A stretch of 64,000 nt of DNA from Diphasiastrum complanatum (GCA_029204225.1 CM055103.1:45442880-45506879), one strand, 5' to 3'. Shown: positions 11,681 to 23,299, numbered from the stretch's first letter. Notes: generated from the letters alone by a model not told the origin. Made by a program: numbers and translations.

Positions 11681-11829
11681 GCAATCTTTCACTCTCAACT
11701 TTAATGCACACCCAAAGCATATGAAGATCAGCTTTAATGTACTGTAATAAAGATTCAAATCATCTATATGATTGATCTATACCAAGAACAAATCAAAGGA
11801 ATAGAAACAATGCATTACAAAGCTTGAAA

Positions 11830-12260
11830 AATGCACTAGTTGACTAGTTTTGGGTGTATGAGGCATTAAATGCACCAAAACTGAATTTTATTGCTCATAA
11901 CAGGTTATGTACGGCCTCACACGTGTGGTAAGTACACATGAAGCCCACAAAAATATTTGGTACAAATATAATGATTCTATCTATCTATTCAAACTCGCTA
12001 CCTCAAGATTAGCTAGTTTCCAAAAAACCTGCTAGTTTGGGTGTATGAGTAAGATATAGCATCAAACTGAAAAATATAGCTCCAAAACTGGTACTGTACG
12101 TCCTCACACGTGTGAAGAGTAACCCTTCATCCCACAACCAAGTTTGATGCACAAATATCAAGGCTAACTAACTCTTCAAACTCGCCCACTCAAGATTAGT
12201 GAGTTTTCTCAAAAAACTTGCCAATCTGGGTGTTGTTTAGATCAATGCTTTAATCTCTTG
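11830..12260 (-). repeat. About 187-bp repeat units with CACACGTGTG in the leader
   Basis: Two clear units and a partial third share TTTGGGTGTATGAG, AAACTGAA and GTACG-CCTCACACGTGTG. The palindrome CACACGTGTG sits at 11918-11927 and 12105-12114, 187 bp apart. Confidence 0.65.
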
Positions 12261-12265
12261 TACTT

Positions 12266-12278
12266 GGCTCTGATACCA
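12266..12278 (-). promoter_or_regulatory. Primer binding site, initiator tRNA-Met type
   Basis: GGCTCTGATACCA on the plus strand, the reverse complement of TGGTATCAGAGCC, abuts the right LTR without a gap. Confidence 0.95.
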
Positions 12279-13143
12279 TGTGAAATTTCAGAGAAATAAA
12301 GACCAAGAATGGATCTACATCAGATCCTCAAGAGGTTTTGGAAGCTAGATTACATGATCTACTAATCAACCAATGATTAGATCTAGAATTAGATCAATTC
12401 CCCATCAAAAATCTAGCAAGAACAACAAGCAAATGATTAAACTTGAGACCTACTGCCTTCACACGTGTGAAGAACAGTACCTGTACGGAATTACAGCAGA
12501 GAGTGAAGTACACAAGTGTTAGAAAGCAATAGAACCATAAAATCACAACACAAATATGAGAATACTCAAGATATGCCTCCAAAACCAAGATCTTGCCTCA
12601 TTGATTTCTCAAAGTGGATCCATCATGGATTAAATACAAAAATCATCATACTCTCTCTCTAAGACACTTCCAGCACGTGTGAGACAGGTCATAGTGCTTA
12701 TCCATATCCACTTTGGCTAAGATTCCATTAATTTGCCACATCATCATTGGTGGCTAGTGTTGACCTTCTAGATTCCTACAAATTAGGAGATAGGTCCTAC
12801 AATCTAGGAGATTTGACTTTTGACATGTATGAAATCTATATACAATGGATCTGAACTTTCTATATGATATTTCACACGTGGGAGACCACTCCTACCCATG
12901 TGATATAGCATTTTCTACCACTAGAATGGTGCCAAGTGTCATAATACTACTAAACTAGTTTTTGGCCAATTTAGCCACTAGTTTCCAATTTAAATGATAT
13001 GTACAACATTTATGATCTATCTAAATGACTTAGGCATAGATTTCACACGTGGGAACAGGCTCCACACATGTCTAATGATGATAGGTACAAGTCATTATGG
13101 TATTTACAAGATTTAACCAAGTTAGCTTTTGCCAATTTTAACA
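12279..13143 (-). repeat. 5' LTR, 865 bp
   Basis: This is the same length as the left LTR and reads as identical to it, including the palindrome CTTCACACGTGTGAAG at 12457-12472. It should carry the promoter of the minus-strand transcript. Confidence 0.95.
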
Positions 13144-13148
13144 ATAGC
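13144..13148. repeat. Target-site duplication ATAGC (right)
   Basis: ATAGC follows the ACA end of the right LTR and matches 7433-7437. Confidence 0.93.
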
Positions 13149-13234
13149 TAGTCTTTTTTAAGCCTTACCCCCTTGCTGGATCGACCTTGCAAATGTTTGT
13201 TTGTCCCGCAATGAACTTTCCCGCATCGACATTG

Positions 13235-13235
<1 letters not shown>

Positions 13236-13328
<93 letters not shown>
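13236..13328. repeat. Microsatellite (CT)46
   Basis: An uninterrupted CT run of 93 bp. It lies about 130 bp upstream of a LINE fragment on the same strand. Confidence 0.98.
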
Positions 13329-13330
<2 letters not shown>

Positions 13331-13455
13331 CCTCAATGGCGACCCCTCCTCAGCACTCGTTGATTGGGAGCCTACCCTTCCCTTTTTAGCATTTCTCTGT
13401 TCAGTATCGAGGCTACCTCTCTTTCTTCTCTTACTATTTCAATACGCACTAGGCC

Positions 13456-13953
13456 TTGTCTAATCCTCTTGCACTCTGGCGTAAGAGGTTTGTGACTGTT
13501 CGTTACATCCCCGTGGGCAAGCTTAGATGTCTTGCTTACCGAATTGTCTCTAGATCTCTCCCTCTCCGTGCCAAGTGGCCCTTCCCATCAGATCGCCTCT
13601 GTCCAGTTTTCCAATTGGAGGCTGAATCTCTTGAGCATCTATTCTTTAATTGTCACAAGAGCCTTTGGGATGACTTTTCACAGTTGACCCCTCCACCGCT
13701 GACTATTTGCTCTATTTTGTTGGGTGATTCACAGATTGTGGACCATGCTAGTCTCACCTTTTGGCATGCCTATAGGCTATCGATACTCTTGAAGATTTGG
13801 ACTTCTCGGAACCAGCAGATCTTCGATGGCACTACGTCTCCTCTTTCGGTTGCTATGTGCTTTCAGTTTGCTCTGCATCTATTGCTGATTTGGCATAGGC
13901 TATATGACTTCCATCTCAAGTCCCATGAGGTGATGACACGTCCTAAAGTGTAG
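13456..13953 (+). pseudogene. LINE reverse-transcriptase zinc-binding (zf-RVT) fragment
   Basis: An open stretch of about 165 codons encodes the C-terminal zinc-binding region that follows RT in plant L1-type LINEs. The diagnostic part is a cysteine followed by ESLEHLFFNCHKSLWD, then an IWTSRNQQIFDG segment typical of the end of these polyproteins. There is no good ATG, and RT and endonuclease are missing, so this is a 5'-truncated copy, the usual outcome of target-primed reverse transcription. The frame ends at a stop near 13953. Confidence 0.8.
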
Positions 13954-15902
13954 GGACACAAAAATGCAAGTGATGCATCAATTCCAAAATCCTCATCTTA
14001 TTGGCTTTTGAGCCCCAATCATATTGAGAGGTGCAAATCATGAGGTCCAATCATGTGAAGAGATCATCACATACTTTTTAGAGCAAGAACTCAAGCTATA
14101 ACTATATGGAAGTGAGCTCTCATTGTACTTTCTCTCTCTACCCAAGAGCTCATGTTTATTCTATCTCTACCCGAGAGTAGGGTGCTTTCCTCACTCTAAA
14201 ATCTTGATTAACACTTGGTTTTTTTCATGGATATGCATGAAACTTGCTTGTTTGTGATGGATGATTGAATTTTGTGTTCAAGAGCTCTTGCCTAGAATCA
14301 AGTCTTGTTTGATAGCTCACTAAAATCCGAGTTGATCAAGAATGATTTGGTAGTGTGCAAACTCTCATGCATTTAGGTCGTGGTAGATCTATTCAAGGTC
14401 CTTAGATGCACATATTTAACAAGGTCTAACTACATATTCATTGTCAACAAGTCCATGATTTGATCTTTAGTTCAATTTTGCTAGACATTGGTTTGTATAT
14501 CAGATAGATAAATTTTATTTACAACATCATTGTCCACAATTTATAGAGAAGTTGTCACTTATGGGCTAAGGTGAATCTTATCATGTTGAGATGAGAACAA
14601 TAAAAAACAATCTCTCCTTCTTTACTACTAGTATTTTTGCAAATACGGTCAATTGATGTATTTTCTCATACAAGTCTATCACAAATTGTGATACTCCAAG
14701 AAGTTTGTTTTTGTTGCAAAATCCACTTCAACATATGCATTTTAGAGCTTCTTCATCAATTTTTACATCTTGTGACATATCATTTAAGACACTTTTTTAT
14801 CAATAGGGGACAATTATGGGTAGGTGTTTAGAGCATTCTATTTTTCCACCAAAACATGATCTCACTATCAAATCTGATTATTAGAGAAATATACTACTAT
14901 AAATGAACGCAAAAGGGGGCATCCAATGAAGTAAGAAGAGTAATATTGCATAGAGATTGATAGTCTCCCATTATGTGTTTGCAAGATTTAGTACAAGATC
15001 AATAGAGCATGACAACCATTTTGGATCCTGATGAGATCTAGGCTACTAAAGAATAACACTCACTTTGGTATAGCAGGTAAGAGAACACATCATACATCGG
15101 TGACTAGAGTCATTATAGCAACTTTGGTCCCTTGAATGGAATAAGCAACGTAATTGGATATGGAGCAAACTTTCTTATTATTTAACGCTAGTAAAAGCCA
15201 CTGAATGTTGTTCAATTATTGTGTTGCATTTGGGTAACAAATTAACTCCATTGAAAGCTTGTTTCTTCTCATGGTGAGTTCAGCATTCTAGCATTCCAAC
15301 GTAGCAAGTTCATGATAGTAAGCAAGGCAAATGGATTTCCCTTTAAACCCACTCTAATGCCTCATTTGAAGTTGGAAAAACAAGTCTTACTTGTTTCAAA
15401 TGTATTAAAATTATTTCCATACTTTGTTGGACTCTAGTTTGTACGAAAGTATAAAATTGTATGTTTTCCTTGCACTCAAATCTACAAGCTTTGATATCCA
15501 AGTTTTCAAGCTTTGAAATCAAATTCAATCTGCCATTAGCATCATTCCCTTCATATTCACATAAAAAGTTTTGGCAAATTTGGAGGATCCTTTGGAGAAT
15601 TTGTAGTTGGAATTGTTGATTTCCATCCTATCTCGTCACCTTGATTCAACCTGTCTCTAACATTGCTAAGGGTCTGACATATTATAAATTCTATAATTCC
15701 ACATAGAGGCCCCTTTTTTTAAAAAAAAACTTGTAAGTCCTTTGTGTTAAGTTTTATTCATAGAACACAGGAGGCATGACTACTCATGCTACCATGGTGT
15801 CCCCTAAGCTTATCAAGAACTTGATAGCATGTAGCCTTCATGAAACTATAGAAAGGGCCAAAATATTGGTAGGGTAACTTCCATAATATTTTGGCACATC
15901 AT
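13954..15902. other. No gene recognised
   Basis: AT-rich intergenic sequence. The part near 13990-14200 has short tracts reminiscent of the LTRs further left (CCCCAATCAT, TCTCTCTACCC) but no clear element ends. Confidence 0.3.
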
Positions 15903-16160
15903 GACTTGAAACTTCTTTCTAGGTGTTCTCAAACTCTTGGGGATAACAAAAGATATGTGAGAAGGTTTTTCAAGAAAAGTTATGAAACTTCTGGGAATAA
16001 CAAAAGATATGTGAGTGAGAAGATTTTTCAAGACTCGAAACTTCTTTCTAGGACACTAGGTTGAAAAGTTCTCAAACTCCTGGGAATTACAAAAGATATG
16101 TAAGTGTGAGTTTTTCAAGAAAAGTTCTGAAACTTCTGGGAATAACAAAAGATATTAAGA
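15903..16160. repeat. Two-copy tandem repeat of about 129 bp
   Basis: Units start at 15903 (GACTTGAAACTTCTTTCTAGG) and 16032 (GACTCGAAACTTCTTTCTAGG). Each holds two copies of a shorter motif around CTTCTGGGAATAACAAAAGA, giving four in all at about 15927, 15977, 16068 and 16122. Confidence 0.85.
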
Positions 16161-18328
16161 GAGAGATCCGACCATCAGCTCTAATGTGAAGAAAAGCACT
16201 AGAGAGCTAAATTGCCAAATGTTTATTTTGTTGCAATTGAGTACACTTGTAGGATTCGGAAGAAATTTGAAAAACATACTGCCTTCAACGAGGAGGCAAA
16301 TATGTGCGAGGAGCGTGTTGCTGACATAAAAGCTCATGACTGCCTATGTACTCTATCGAACACCTTATGAAAGTCCTTTACGTCAAAGCCTTCAAGCCTC
16401 CACACCAAGTCATGAACTTTCAGCTATGATTGTGACTAAGATGGCATGACGGAGAAACAATACAGAAGCTTTGCGTAAACCCCACAAACCTTGCCCTTCA
16501 AGGAAAGAAAGTTGGCATGCATAAGTACGAACAAATATAAGCTGGAAATAATTAACAAAAAACGTATCACTAGCCTGATAAGCAATTTCAGAAGCCCCAA
16601 TAAACGACCACTAAATTCTGGGCACTGCTAAATTAGACTACATACAAACATAGCCTCCCACCTTTAAGTCCCCATACAATATATCCTCTCAAATTGTACC
16701 CAGCTCTTTGACAGTATGATCAATTATACCATATATCAGATGATACTAATGTGAAAAACTCAGAAAAGGAGGAAACATGCCCATTCCCAAAATCTGAAAC
16801 CATAGTAAATAACGTATTTGGCTAACTGCTATAATATCCCTGTTGAGGTGATCAGGAATAAGAGAAGTTGCATGTTGGATATATAAAACAAAACTATGCC
16901 CCAACTTATCCTTGAAACTTCACAGATTAAGGAGCTGAACCTCTCACTTTTTGAAAAGTGAAGTACATACACTATGAAGAAGGCTAGCATGAAAAGCCAA
17001 GCAGCCTGAATCTAGTTCCTATTTTCAACCAAAGACTCTATGTTAGATTCAGAAGTCAAATGAAATCAAGTGATTATTTCCCCAGGTCCTTCTTTTGTTG
17101 ATTTCATCAGTCGAATGGAATCAAGTAATTAATCTCTTGTTCATCAAGCAATGCTATCAACTATGTAGTTATCTCAGCTTGACAATAAAAAGCAAATTAG
17201 AAAAGGTAGCTGGTCTGCACCACTATAAATAAAAATGTTTAGCACGACCAAAGTCGATGTAACTTTGATGATTATCTCAAGGCAGAACAGCATATCTTCT
17301 ACTCCAGTATGAAAATACAACAATTTCAAGTTTACGATCTTCAAGCATAATCTGAAAGATGCCAAATTCTTATTTTGACTTTCTATGATTTAATCTCTGA
17401 ACTTTCAGGATCAATTCCACCATTTGTGAGATCCAATGTTGCATCCGTGCACATATGGACCTCAGTATGTATGCATGGAGGATGCACGGACGTACGTGTA
17501 TCCATACGCTAGTGCATACAGTTACAAAAGCAGGTTATACAATCCATAAAAAACACTGCTGCCACTACAGTTGCTGAAGTTGGATGTATGAATAAGGTCG
17601 ACACCACCTAATGTTATCCATCTATTGCACGTTACACTCTGTTGCATGTTGTACAATGTATTTCACTCACATGATCAATCTTGGAAATACAAGCTGATCA
17701 TTTCATATTTCAGAGTCTTCCAAATCGAAACACAGATTGATAAGTCAACGCTTTAGAACCAGATGACAGGGTTAAACCATAATAGCAGGAAGTAAGATAG
17801 TTGATATCCACAATGCAAAAGCATGAAAAGTGTGGGTTGCAGCATAGTGGTACCTTAAAGATAGAAGAATTACTCAAATCAGTAGGTGGTCTAAAAAACC
17901 TATACTTGCACATACAACACACTTGCCAGCATTTAAGAATCATTTTTATCCACACGATTCGAGATTTCCTTTTGAAACCATGCACAGTAACAGAAACTAA
18001 GATTTTATCTCTGTTGTTCCATCTGTTCTAGAAAATATGATCAAGTTTTGTAATGTGTGCATTCTCAGAAATTCTACATCGAATCCCATCATCATAAATC
18101 ATCAAACCTCCTGATGAAATAGCTAGCTCACAAGAACTAAAAAGTCATGTGGTTGGAGAATCATATACCCACCAATGAACTGGAAAATGGCAGGGCTTAA
18201 ACGCTAGCCAAAGCAGGAACAACTTCTTGCATGTCTTTGACATAGACAGCTAGAAAAATTAGAAGGGCTAATCTACCTCCCTAGACACTTCATCAATAAT
18301 CTCCGAACCAAGTATTTCAAAACATAAT
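16161..18328. other. Downstream region of SKP1-like gene, no other gene recognised
   Basis: The minus-strand 3' untranslated region of the SKP1-like gene must begin at 18328; its end could not be placed. No other coding segment was recognised. Confidence 0.35.
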
Positions 18329-18502
18329 TTACTCAAAAGCCCATTGATTTTCTCGCCGTACTTCCTCTTCCTCCTCTGGTGTGAAGTCATTCTTGATGTT
18401 GAAAGTTTTACGAATCTCTTCTGGTGTCTTTCCCTTGATCATATCAGCAACTGTTTGGCATGTTAAATCCAGCAAACTTTTGATATTTAGATAATTTGCA
18501 GC
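18329..18502 (-). CDS. SKP1: SKP1-like protein, exon 2 (C-terminal 57 residues and stop)
   Basis: The minus strand reads an acceptor TTTACAG and then codons for [20 protein letters not shown], continuing through [19 protein letters not shown] to the terminal ENQWAFE and a TAA stop at 18331-18329. This is the Skp1 dimerisation domain, the part of SKP1 that binds the F-box and ends in WAFE in almost all family members. It completes the protein begun at 26343: the last codon of exon 1 and the first of exon 2 join in phase 0, giving LFDLIL-AANYLN exactly as in the family. The total is 155 residues, the normal SKP1 length. I found this exon by looking for the missing C-terminus; it is too short to stand out as an ORF. 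Confidence 0.96.
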   Translation of the reverse strand, partial: AANYLNIKSLLDLTCQTVADMIKGKTPEEIRKTFNIKNDFTPEEEEEVRRENQWAFE

Positions 18503-20676
18503 CTGTAAAAAAAATATATGACCATGTTAGGGAGAATTGTGAAATTTTAAAACAAGGAAACTTCCTACCACATAGATCAATATCCAAGTTTCACCATTTT
18601 CCGGCTTGCCTAGATTGTCAAAATTCACACATAGTAAGCTTCAAATGAAAAACCAAAGACTAGCTTTTCCATAAGGGTACGATTCTGACCACAAGAATGA
18701 CTCTCAGTTCCTACTCTCAAAAGCATTCCACCTATGTTTCTTGTTATATGAATGGATCACCTACTACGTCAACCACATGTCACCGCATCAATAGATTTGT
18801 TTTGTCCAAAAATTGATGAACCTCTAAGCTTTGAAACACTAACTTACTATACAACTGTTCAAAACTACCAATAAATGCTTCTCTGATCATGTCCAATACA
18901 ATTAGCATCAAAAGGCGGCTTGAAGAAGTGTGCGAACAACAAAGCAGAAATAACAATGTTATGTCTAGCTATGGAGTTTATCCAGAGAGTTTCAACCATC
19001 ACTTCATCAAATGCTATGATATCCGTACTCACTTTGACAGCACCCAAAAGTAGGTGCAGGTCACATGCACTAACATTTCCTGATTTATAGCTTTCATATG
19101 ACCAACGTTTCTATTACTTCTCAGACATTCTTGCTATGAAGCAATTGAGAACATTCAAATGAGACCTAACTTCAAATGCATAAGAATCTGTATAGGTGTT
19201 ATGTATAACAAAGGAGACGTGCAATCTTCAACCCTATGGTGTCCAACCACAATTTCTTAAACCATCAACTTCATCATGCATGCATGGACCAAATGCCACC
19301 TCATTCCTACTCACATTATTAACACCCTAAAGTAGGTGCAAGTTACATGCACGAACAAATGTCCACAGTGCCATTCATACATTTGTACAACGACCAATAT
19401 ATTGAGTTTCTATCACTTCTCTGAGGTAAAGGGCAGACTCAGTCACGATGAAGGCTAGCACTAAAGAACAAATCCAATCAAATAAAGTCCCTACTTCCTC
19501 ATAGAAAATATAAGGAAAACTTCAGCTTGCTCACACCCTAACTAAAAAGCATAGCTGGTGGGCGAAAAGCACCACTGAAGAAGGATTAGGACAAACCAAA
19601 ATCTATGAAGACATGTACCACCATCTGAGACGACAAGCATTCCAAAACGTAGTGAAAAATAAGGATTTCTTATGTTTAGATTTCGGTAGAGGTAATGTTC
19701 CAAGGGGTAGTTGGGAGCTCAAATATAGTACTTAAGAAATGCTTGAAACAGGTGCTTAAAAGACAATACAAACCATAGTTGCAGCGAATCGCAATTCGCT
19801 GTCAGAATCGTTGTAAAAAAAAAAACAAGAATATACTAATTTTTGGGCGGCCTCCTTGCGGCCAGAATCGTGCTACTAGAGGAGGTAAACTTTTTTTGGG
19901 GGAGCTATAGGCGTCCGATCTTCGCATGTGGATAGTCGGCAGCATCTACTCGACGATACGGAGGTGGTGTGCACAGTGCCAGGGGGATCTGAGCTTCGTG
20001 GAGAGCAAAACGATCAATTTTTGATATTTGGTAAGTGTAGGCTTGATTTTTTGCAAGTGGTGACATTGAGCTGTAGGCAACCAAATCAAGCGTAGGTTGA
20101 CTCTAGACCACCTTTCTTCATGCCCACGGTGATTCCTATGGAGTCAGTTTCAGCCGTTACGGCATGCCTAGCAAGATTTGAACACCAAATTCCAAAAGCA
20201 TGTGTATTTTTGCCACTTTCACAAAATGACTTGTGGGCAACCGATTTAGGGGATGTCTGAGCCTAGAATGCATTTCCACATGCCTGCAGAGACTCCTGTG
20301 ACCTCCGTTCCACACGTCTTCGTCCGTATTACAAATTTCAATTTCCATGCCCTAATTCCATGGTTTTTAGAGTTTAGGCGTGGAGCATCGTGCAAGCATC
20401 TGCCAGGGGCGTGCTGCACTCCTTTATGCCTACACAGACTCCCGCGCTAACGACAGTCATCCGTTATCGCTCATACTAAAATAATTCTATCCCACGCCCT
20501 AATCCCATGTGTTTTTTGGCACTTGCTATGATGTGTGAATTGGAATCATTGTGATGTATGCTCTGATATTTTGAGCTCTATTTTAGCTTGGTAATGTTGT
20601 TCAATGCAGTGTATTTTCTTCTACTGAACGTTTGCTTGCTTATTTTTGTTTGCAGGTTTGATCTCGTGTTGATACG

Positions 20677-20940
20677 ATGCCAGTGCGGGGCCGAGGCCGT
20701 TGGGCCGAGGTTGAGCTTACCGAGGGGGGTGTGGCTACACACCATGGCTTAGAGACCCGCAGATGGAGATGCTTGCATTGCGGTGGTCACTTCACAGGAT
20801 CACTCACCAGGGTTAGGGCTCACTTACTGCGGGTAAAAGGGCTAGATGGGCAGGCATTGGGCATAACTGACTGCCCTAGGATTTCTGAAGAGGAGATGCA
20901 GAGGTTGTCTAGTATGTACGGGCCCGATGCGGCATCATAG
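20677..20940 (+). pseudogene. hAT transposase, BED zinc-finger exon
   Basis: The frame from ATG 20677 encodes 87 residues. Residues about 30-53 read WRCLHCGGHFTGSLTRVRAHL, a BED finger with the C-x2-C pair and a following His. BED fingers bind the transposon ends. The frame closes at 20940; a low-complexity Gly/Thr-rich stretch follows before the next conserved block. Confidence 0.75.
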
Positions 20941-21189
20941 GGTTCTAGACACGGACAGGTAGCAGGAGCAGCTACAGGCTCACAGGCAAGGCTCACAGGC
21001 AGGCAAGCAGGGCCTACCACGGGTGCAGGGCCTAGTACATCACGGGCAGGGCGTGGTACAGGTGCAAGGCCTAGTACATCAAGGGCAGGGCATGGTACAG
21101 GTGTAGGGCCTAGTACAGCACGTTCAGTTCCATCCGCAACAGCAGGGCTTGATTCAGAGCCACGAGCATCAGATGAGCATGTTGGATCA

Positions 21190-21630
21190 GTGGCAGCGAG
21201 TCCTTCTCGTCCCTCCTCTTCTTCGACAGCAGATGCACCACATGCTTCGACAAGTCCTGCCAGAGAGAGTGACATCCCTCCAAGACGATCATACACACCC
21301 ACAGATCAACCATCCATTGGGCATGCTAGACAACGAGCGCCATATATACAGCAGAGAGGGTTTAGGCCCAAACAACAAACCCTTGATCGATGCGGGTGGC
21401 AGAGAGAGCGGCAGGCTCGATGCACTCAACTTGCTGGCCAATTCTTTTACAAGTGCGGCATTCCTTTTGCTATTGTTGACACTTGGGTGTTCAAGGAGTT
21501 CTGCGCACAGATGGCGGCCGTGGATGCTACATGGACACCTCCCGAAACGAGAGGCACTGCGAGGCAGGATGCTTCGTCAGGAGGAGACCATTTCGCGGGA
21601 GCTGGGTTCCATTCGCTCAACTTGGAAGAC
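21190..21630 (+). pseudogene. hAT transposase, middle exon with frameshift
   Basis: One frame reads FFYKCGIPFAIVDTWVFKEF and CAQMAAVDATWTPP, a usual hAT segment before the catalytic core. Near 21540 homology moves to another frame (ALRGRMLRQEETISREL, then TWKT) that leads to the donor GTAAGT at 21631. One frameshift therefore breaks the exon. Confidence 0.8.
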
Positions 21631-21722
21631 GTAAGTTCTTTGTCTTTATAAACCCCTTGCATGTGTTTAGGGTTTACAGGTGGCGCAATTTTTGCATGTG
21701 GCTAAAGGGTGTTTTGTGGCAG

Positions 21723-22058
21723 GTATGGATGCATGATATTGAGTGATGGATGGAACAACATTCGTCGGCGATCCGTCATCAATATCTTGGTTTCTTGCCA
21801 GCTTGGCACAGTATTCCTACATGGAGTGGATGCCACTCGAGGTGGTGGAGCCATCGCAGCCGACTTCATATGGGAGCATGTTAAAGATGTTATTGTTGAC
21901 ATCGGGGTGGAGCACGTGGTTCAAGTTGTCACGGACAACGTTGCAAACTGCAAGCAGATGGGCGAGATTATAATGAGGGAGCACCCTAGCATTGTGTGGA
22001 CACCCTGTACTGCACATTGCAACGGTGCACTGATTATTGTAATTTGTCTGCTGCAGGA
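21723..22058 (+). pseudogene. hAT transposase, DUF659-like core exon
   Basis: After an AG acceptor at 21721-21722 the frame joins the previous exon in phase and reads YGCMILSDGWNNIRRRSVIN, then VDATRGGG, VVQVVTDNVANCKQMG and WTPCTAHC. These match the first half of the hAT catalytic core (DUF659 family) closely. The frame ends with a likely donor or decay near 22025-22058; the next segment restarts at GWDEISKIWEARWDYFHRP. Confidence 0.88.
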
Positions 22059-22260
22059 TGGGACGAGATCTCGAAGATATGGGAGGCCAGATGGGACTAC
22101 TTCCACCGACCCATCCATGCCATAGCCCACATGTTGCACCCCTTGTGGCGCTCTACCCGGGAGAGGGACGATCGGGAGCTACACCGGGGATGGGTGGAGT
22201 ACACGGAGTGGCCCGGACCGAGTACGCGTGAGAAATCGCTTGGTAGCCTGAATACTGCAG
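22056..22260 (+). pseudogene. hAT transposase, linker exon
   Basis: After CTGCAG the frame encodes ISKIWEARWDYFHRPIHAIA and HMLHPLW, the conserved stretch before the insertion domain of plant hAT transposases. It decays after about 50 residues. Confidence 0.75.
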
Positions 22261-22399
22261 TAGTGTACTCATGACTAGTGTGTGAATTCGCGGGGACTTA
22301 CACGTGCCATGTTTTTTCTTCTGCCAACAGGTCCGATGTTGGCTAACATTGCACGCCAGTTGAGCGCTTCCAGTTTCCTTTCGATGGAGAGCAGAGTCG

Positions 22400-22665
22400 A
22401 CGGAGGGAGGATCAGCTGAGGCCCGTTACATGGTGGTGCATCCACGGGCGCAACACAGGTGACCTGCGGCGATTGGTCGAGAGAGTCCTTGCACAGGACT
22501 GTTCAGCATCCGCTTGGAGCGGAATTGGAACACATGGGCCTCGTATCACACGCAGAAGAGGAGGAACAGGCTATCTATCGAGCAGTGTAGGCAGTTGGTG
22601 TTTGTGAACACCAACGACCGTATGTTGAGGCACACACGCGAAGAGGGACAGATGCTCGAGGTGAC
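22400..22665 (+). pseudogene. hAT transposase, C-terminal dimerisation region
   Basis: The frame reads LRPVTWWCIHGRNTGDLRRL, then QDCSASA and, after one frame change, ERNWNTWASYHTQKRRNRLS. This is the hAT dimerisation motif. The same block on the minus strand at 24995-25190 reads LRPVSWWSNFGVDVPKLHRL, so the two transposons belong to related families. Downstream, 22770-23060 is an acidic tail with stops. Confidence 0.85.
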
Positions 22666-23299
22666 CCACATTATTACCCCTTGTTTCTTGCTATGCTTTG
22701 ACGAATTGAATTGCTTTCGAAATATGCAATGAATTGCAAAATACTTGCCTGACAACAATGTATTGGTTGCAGGTGAACCCTAACACTTTCTTGGTGGATT
22801 TGGCAGCTGCTGCTCCTCGGGCACCACCCACGCAGGAGGAGATGGATGATGAGATCCATAGACTTCTATAGACAGGCACAAGCTGACGCACGGGATTTAC
22901 GACGGCAGAGGAGGGACATGATGAGGGCTCGGAGGGTGGAGAGGAGCTCGAGGTTGACTATGAGGAGGAGGAGGAGTGAGTTGAGGGGAATACGGAGGAG
23001 GACGAGGAGATGGGGGCGGAGGCACAGGGGGGATGACTTGGCTGACCTGCTGGTGGACCCTGATGTGGAGACAAAGGAGAAGCCAAACATTCCTGCATGT
23101 AGGCCTAGAGGGAGACCTAGAGGTTCTGGGAGGGGGGAGCTAAGTTCACTTTTTGTAGCCAGGAGTGGAGCATCACAGGCAACTAAGGTTACACCCCGAT
23201 TCGAACAGGTCAATTCGAACCGATTCTTTGAGGTTCAAAACGTCAGGCCAGGTTCGAATCGGAAAACGGTTCGAACCTGTTTTTTTCATTCTTCAAAAA

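Larger units (their letters stand above)
7438..13143 (-). mobile_element. Complete young non-autonomous LTR retrotransposon
   Basis: Two 865-bp LTRs (7438-8302 and 12279-13143) lie exactly 4841 bp apart and I found no difference between them on reading. Flanks 7433-7437 and 13144-13148 are both ATAGC, a 5-bp target duplication. A tRNA-iMet PBS (12266-12278) and a purine tract (8303-8311) abut the LTRs, so the element reads on the minus strand. The 3976-bp interior has no protease, integrase, RT or RNase H; it holds a leader of about 2 kb with repeats and one 612-codon ORF with a gag-like start. It must use another element's enzymes. The LTR palindromes and gag start relate it to the Copia elements at 6-2606 and 38655-41138. 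Identical LTRs point to recent insertion. Confidence 0.95.
20640..23290 (+). mobile_element. hAT-superfamily DNA transposon, decayed, inside SKP1 intron
   Basis: Several plus-strand segments in order give a hAT transposase: a BED-type zinc finger, the conserved YGCMILSDGW region, DUF659-like core and the C-terminal dimerisation region. Exons are separated by plausible introns. The region 23190-23290 contains several TTCGAACC copies in both orientations, like hAT subterminal repeats. Terminal inverted repeats and an 8-bp target duplication were not found. Frameshifts show it is inactive. Confidence 0.8.

Noticed and set aside
13148-13389. Frames across the CT array, including an Arg-Glu repeat
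   Set aside because: Simple-repeat translation only.
20820-21302. Minus-strand Ala/Pro-rich frame
   Set aside because: Shadow of the GC-rich low-complexity region of the hAT element, whose real frames are on the plus strand.
23250-23285. tRNA-like TTCGAATC motif
   Set aside because: The sequence does not fold into a cloverleaf; the motif belongs to hAT subterminal repeats.
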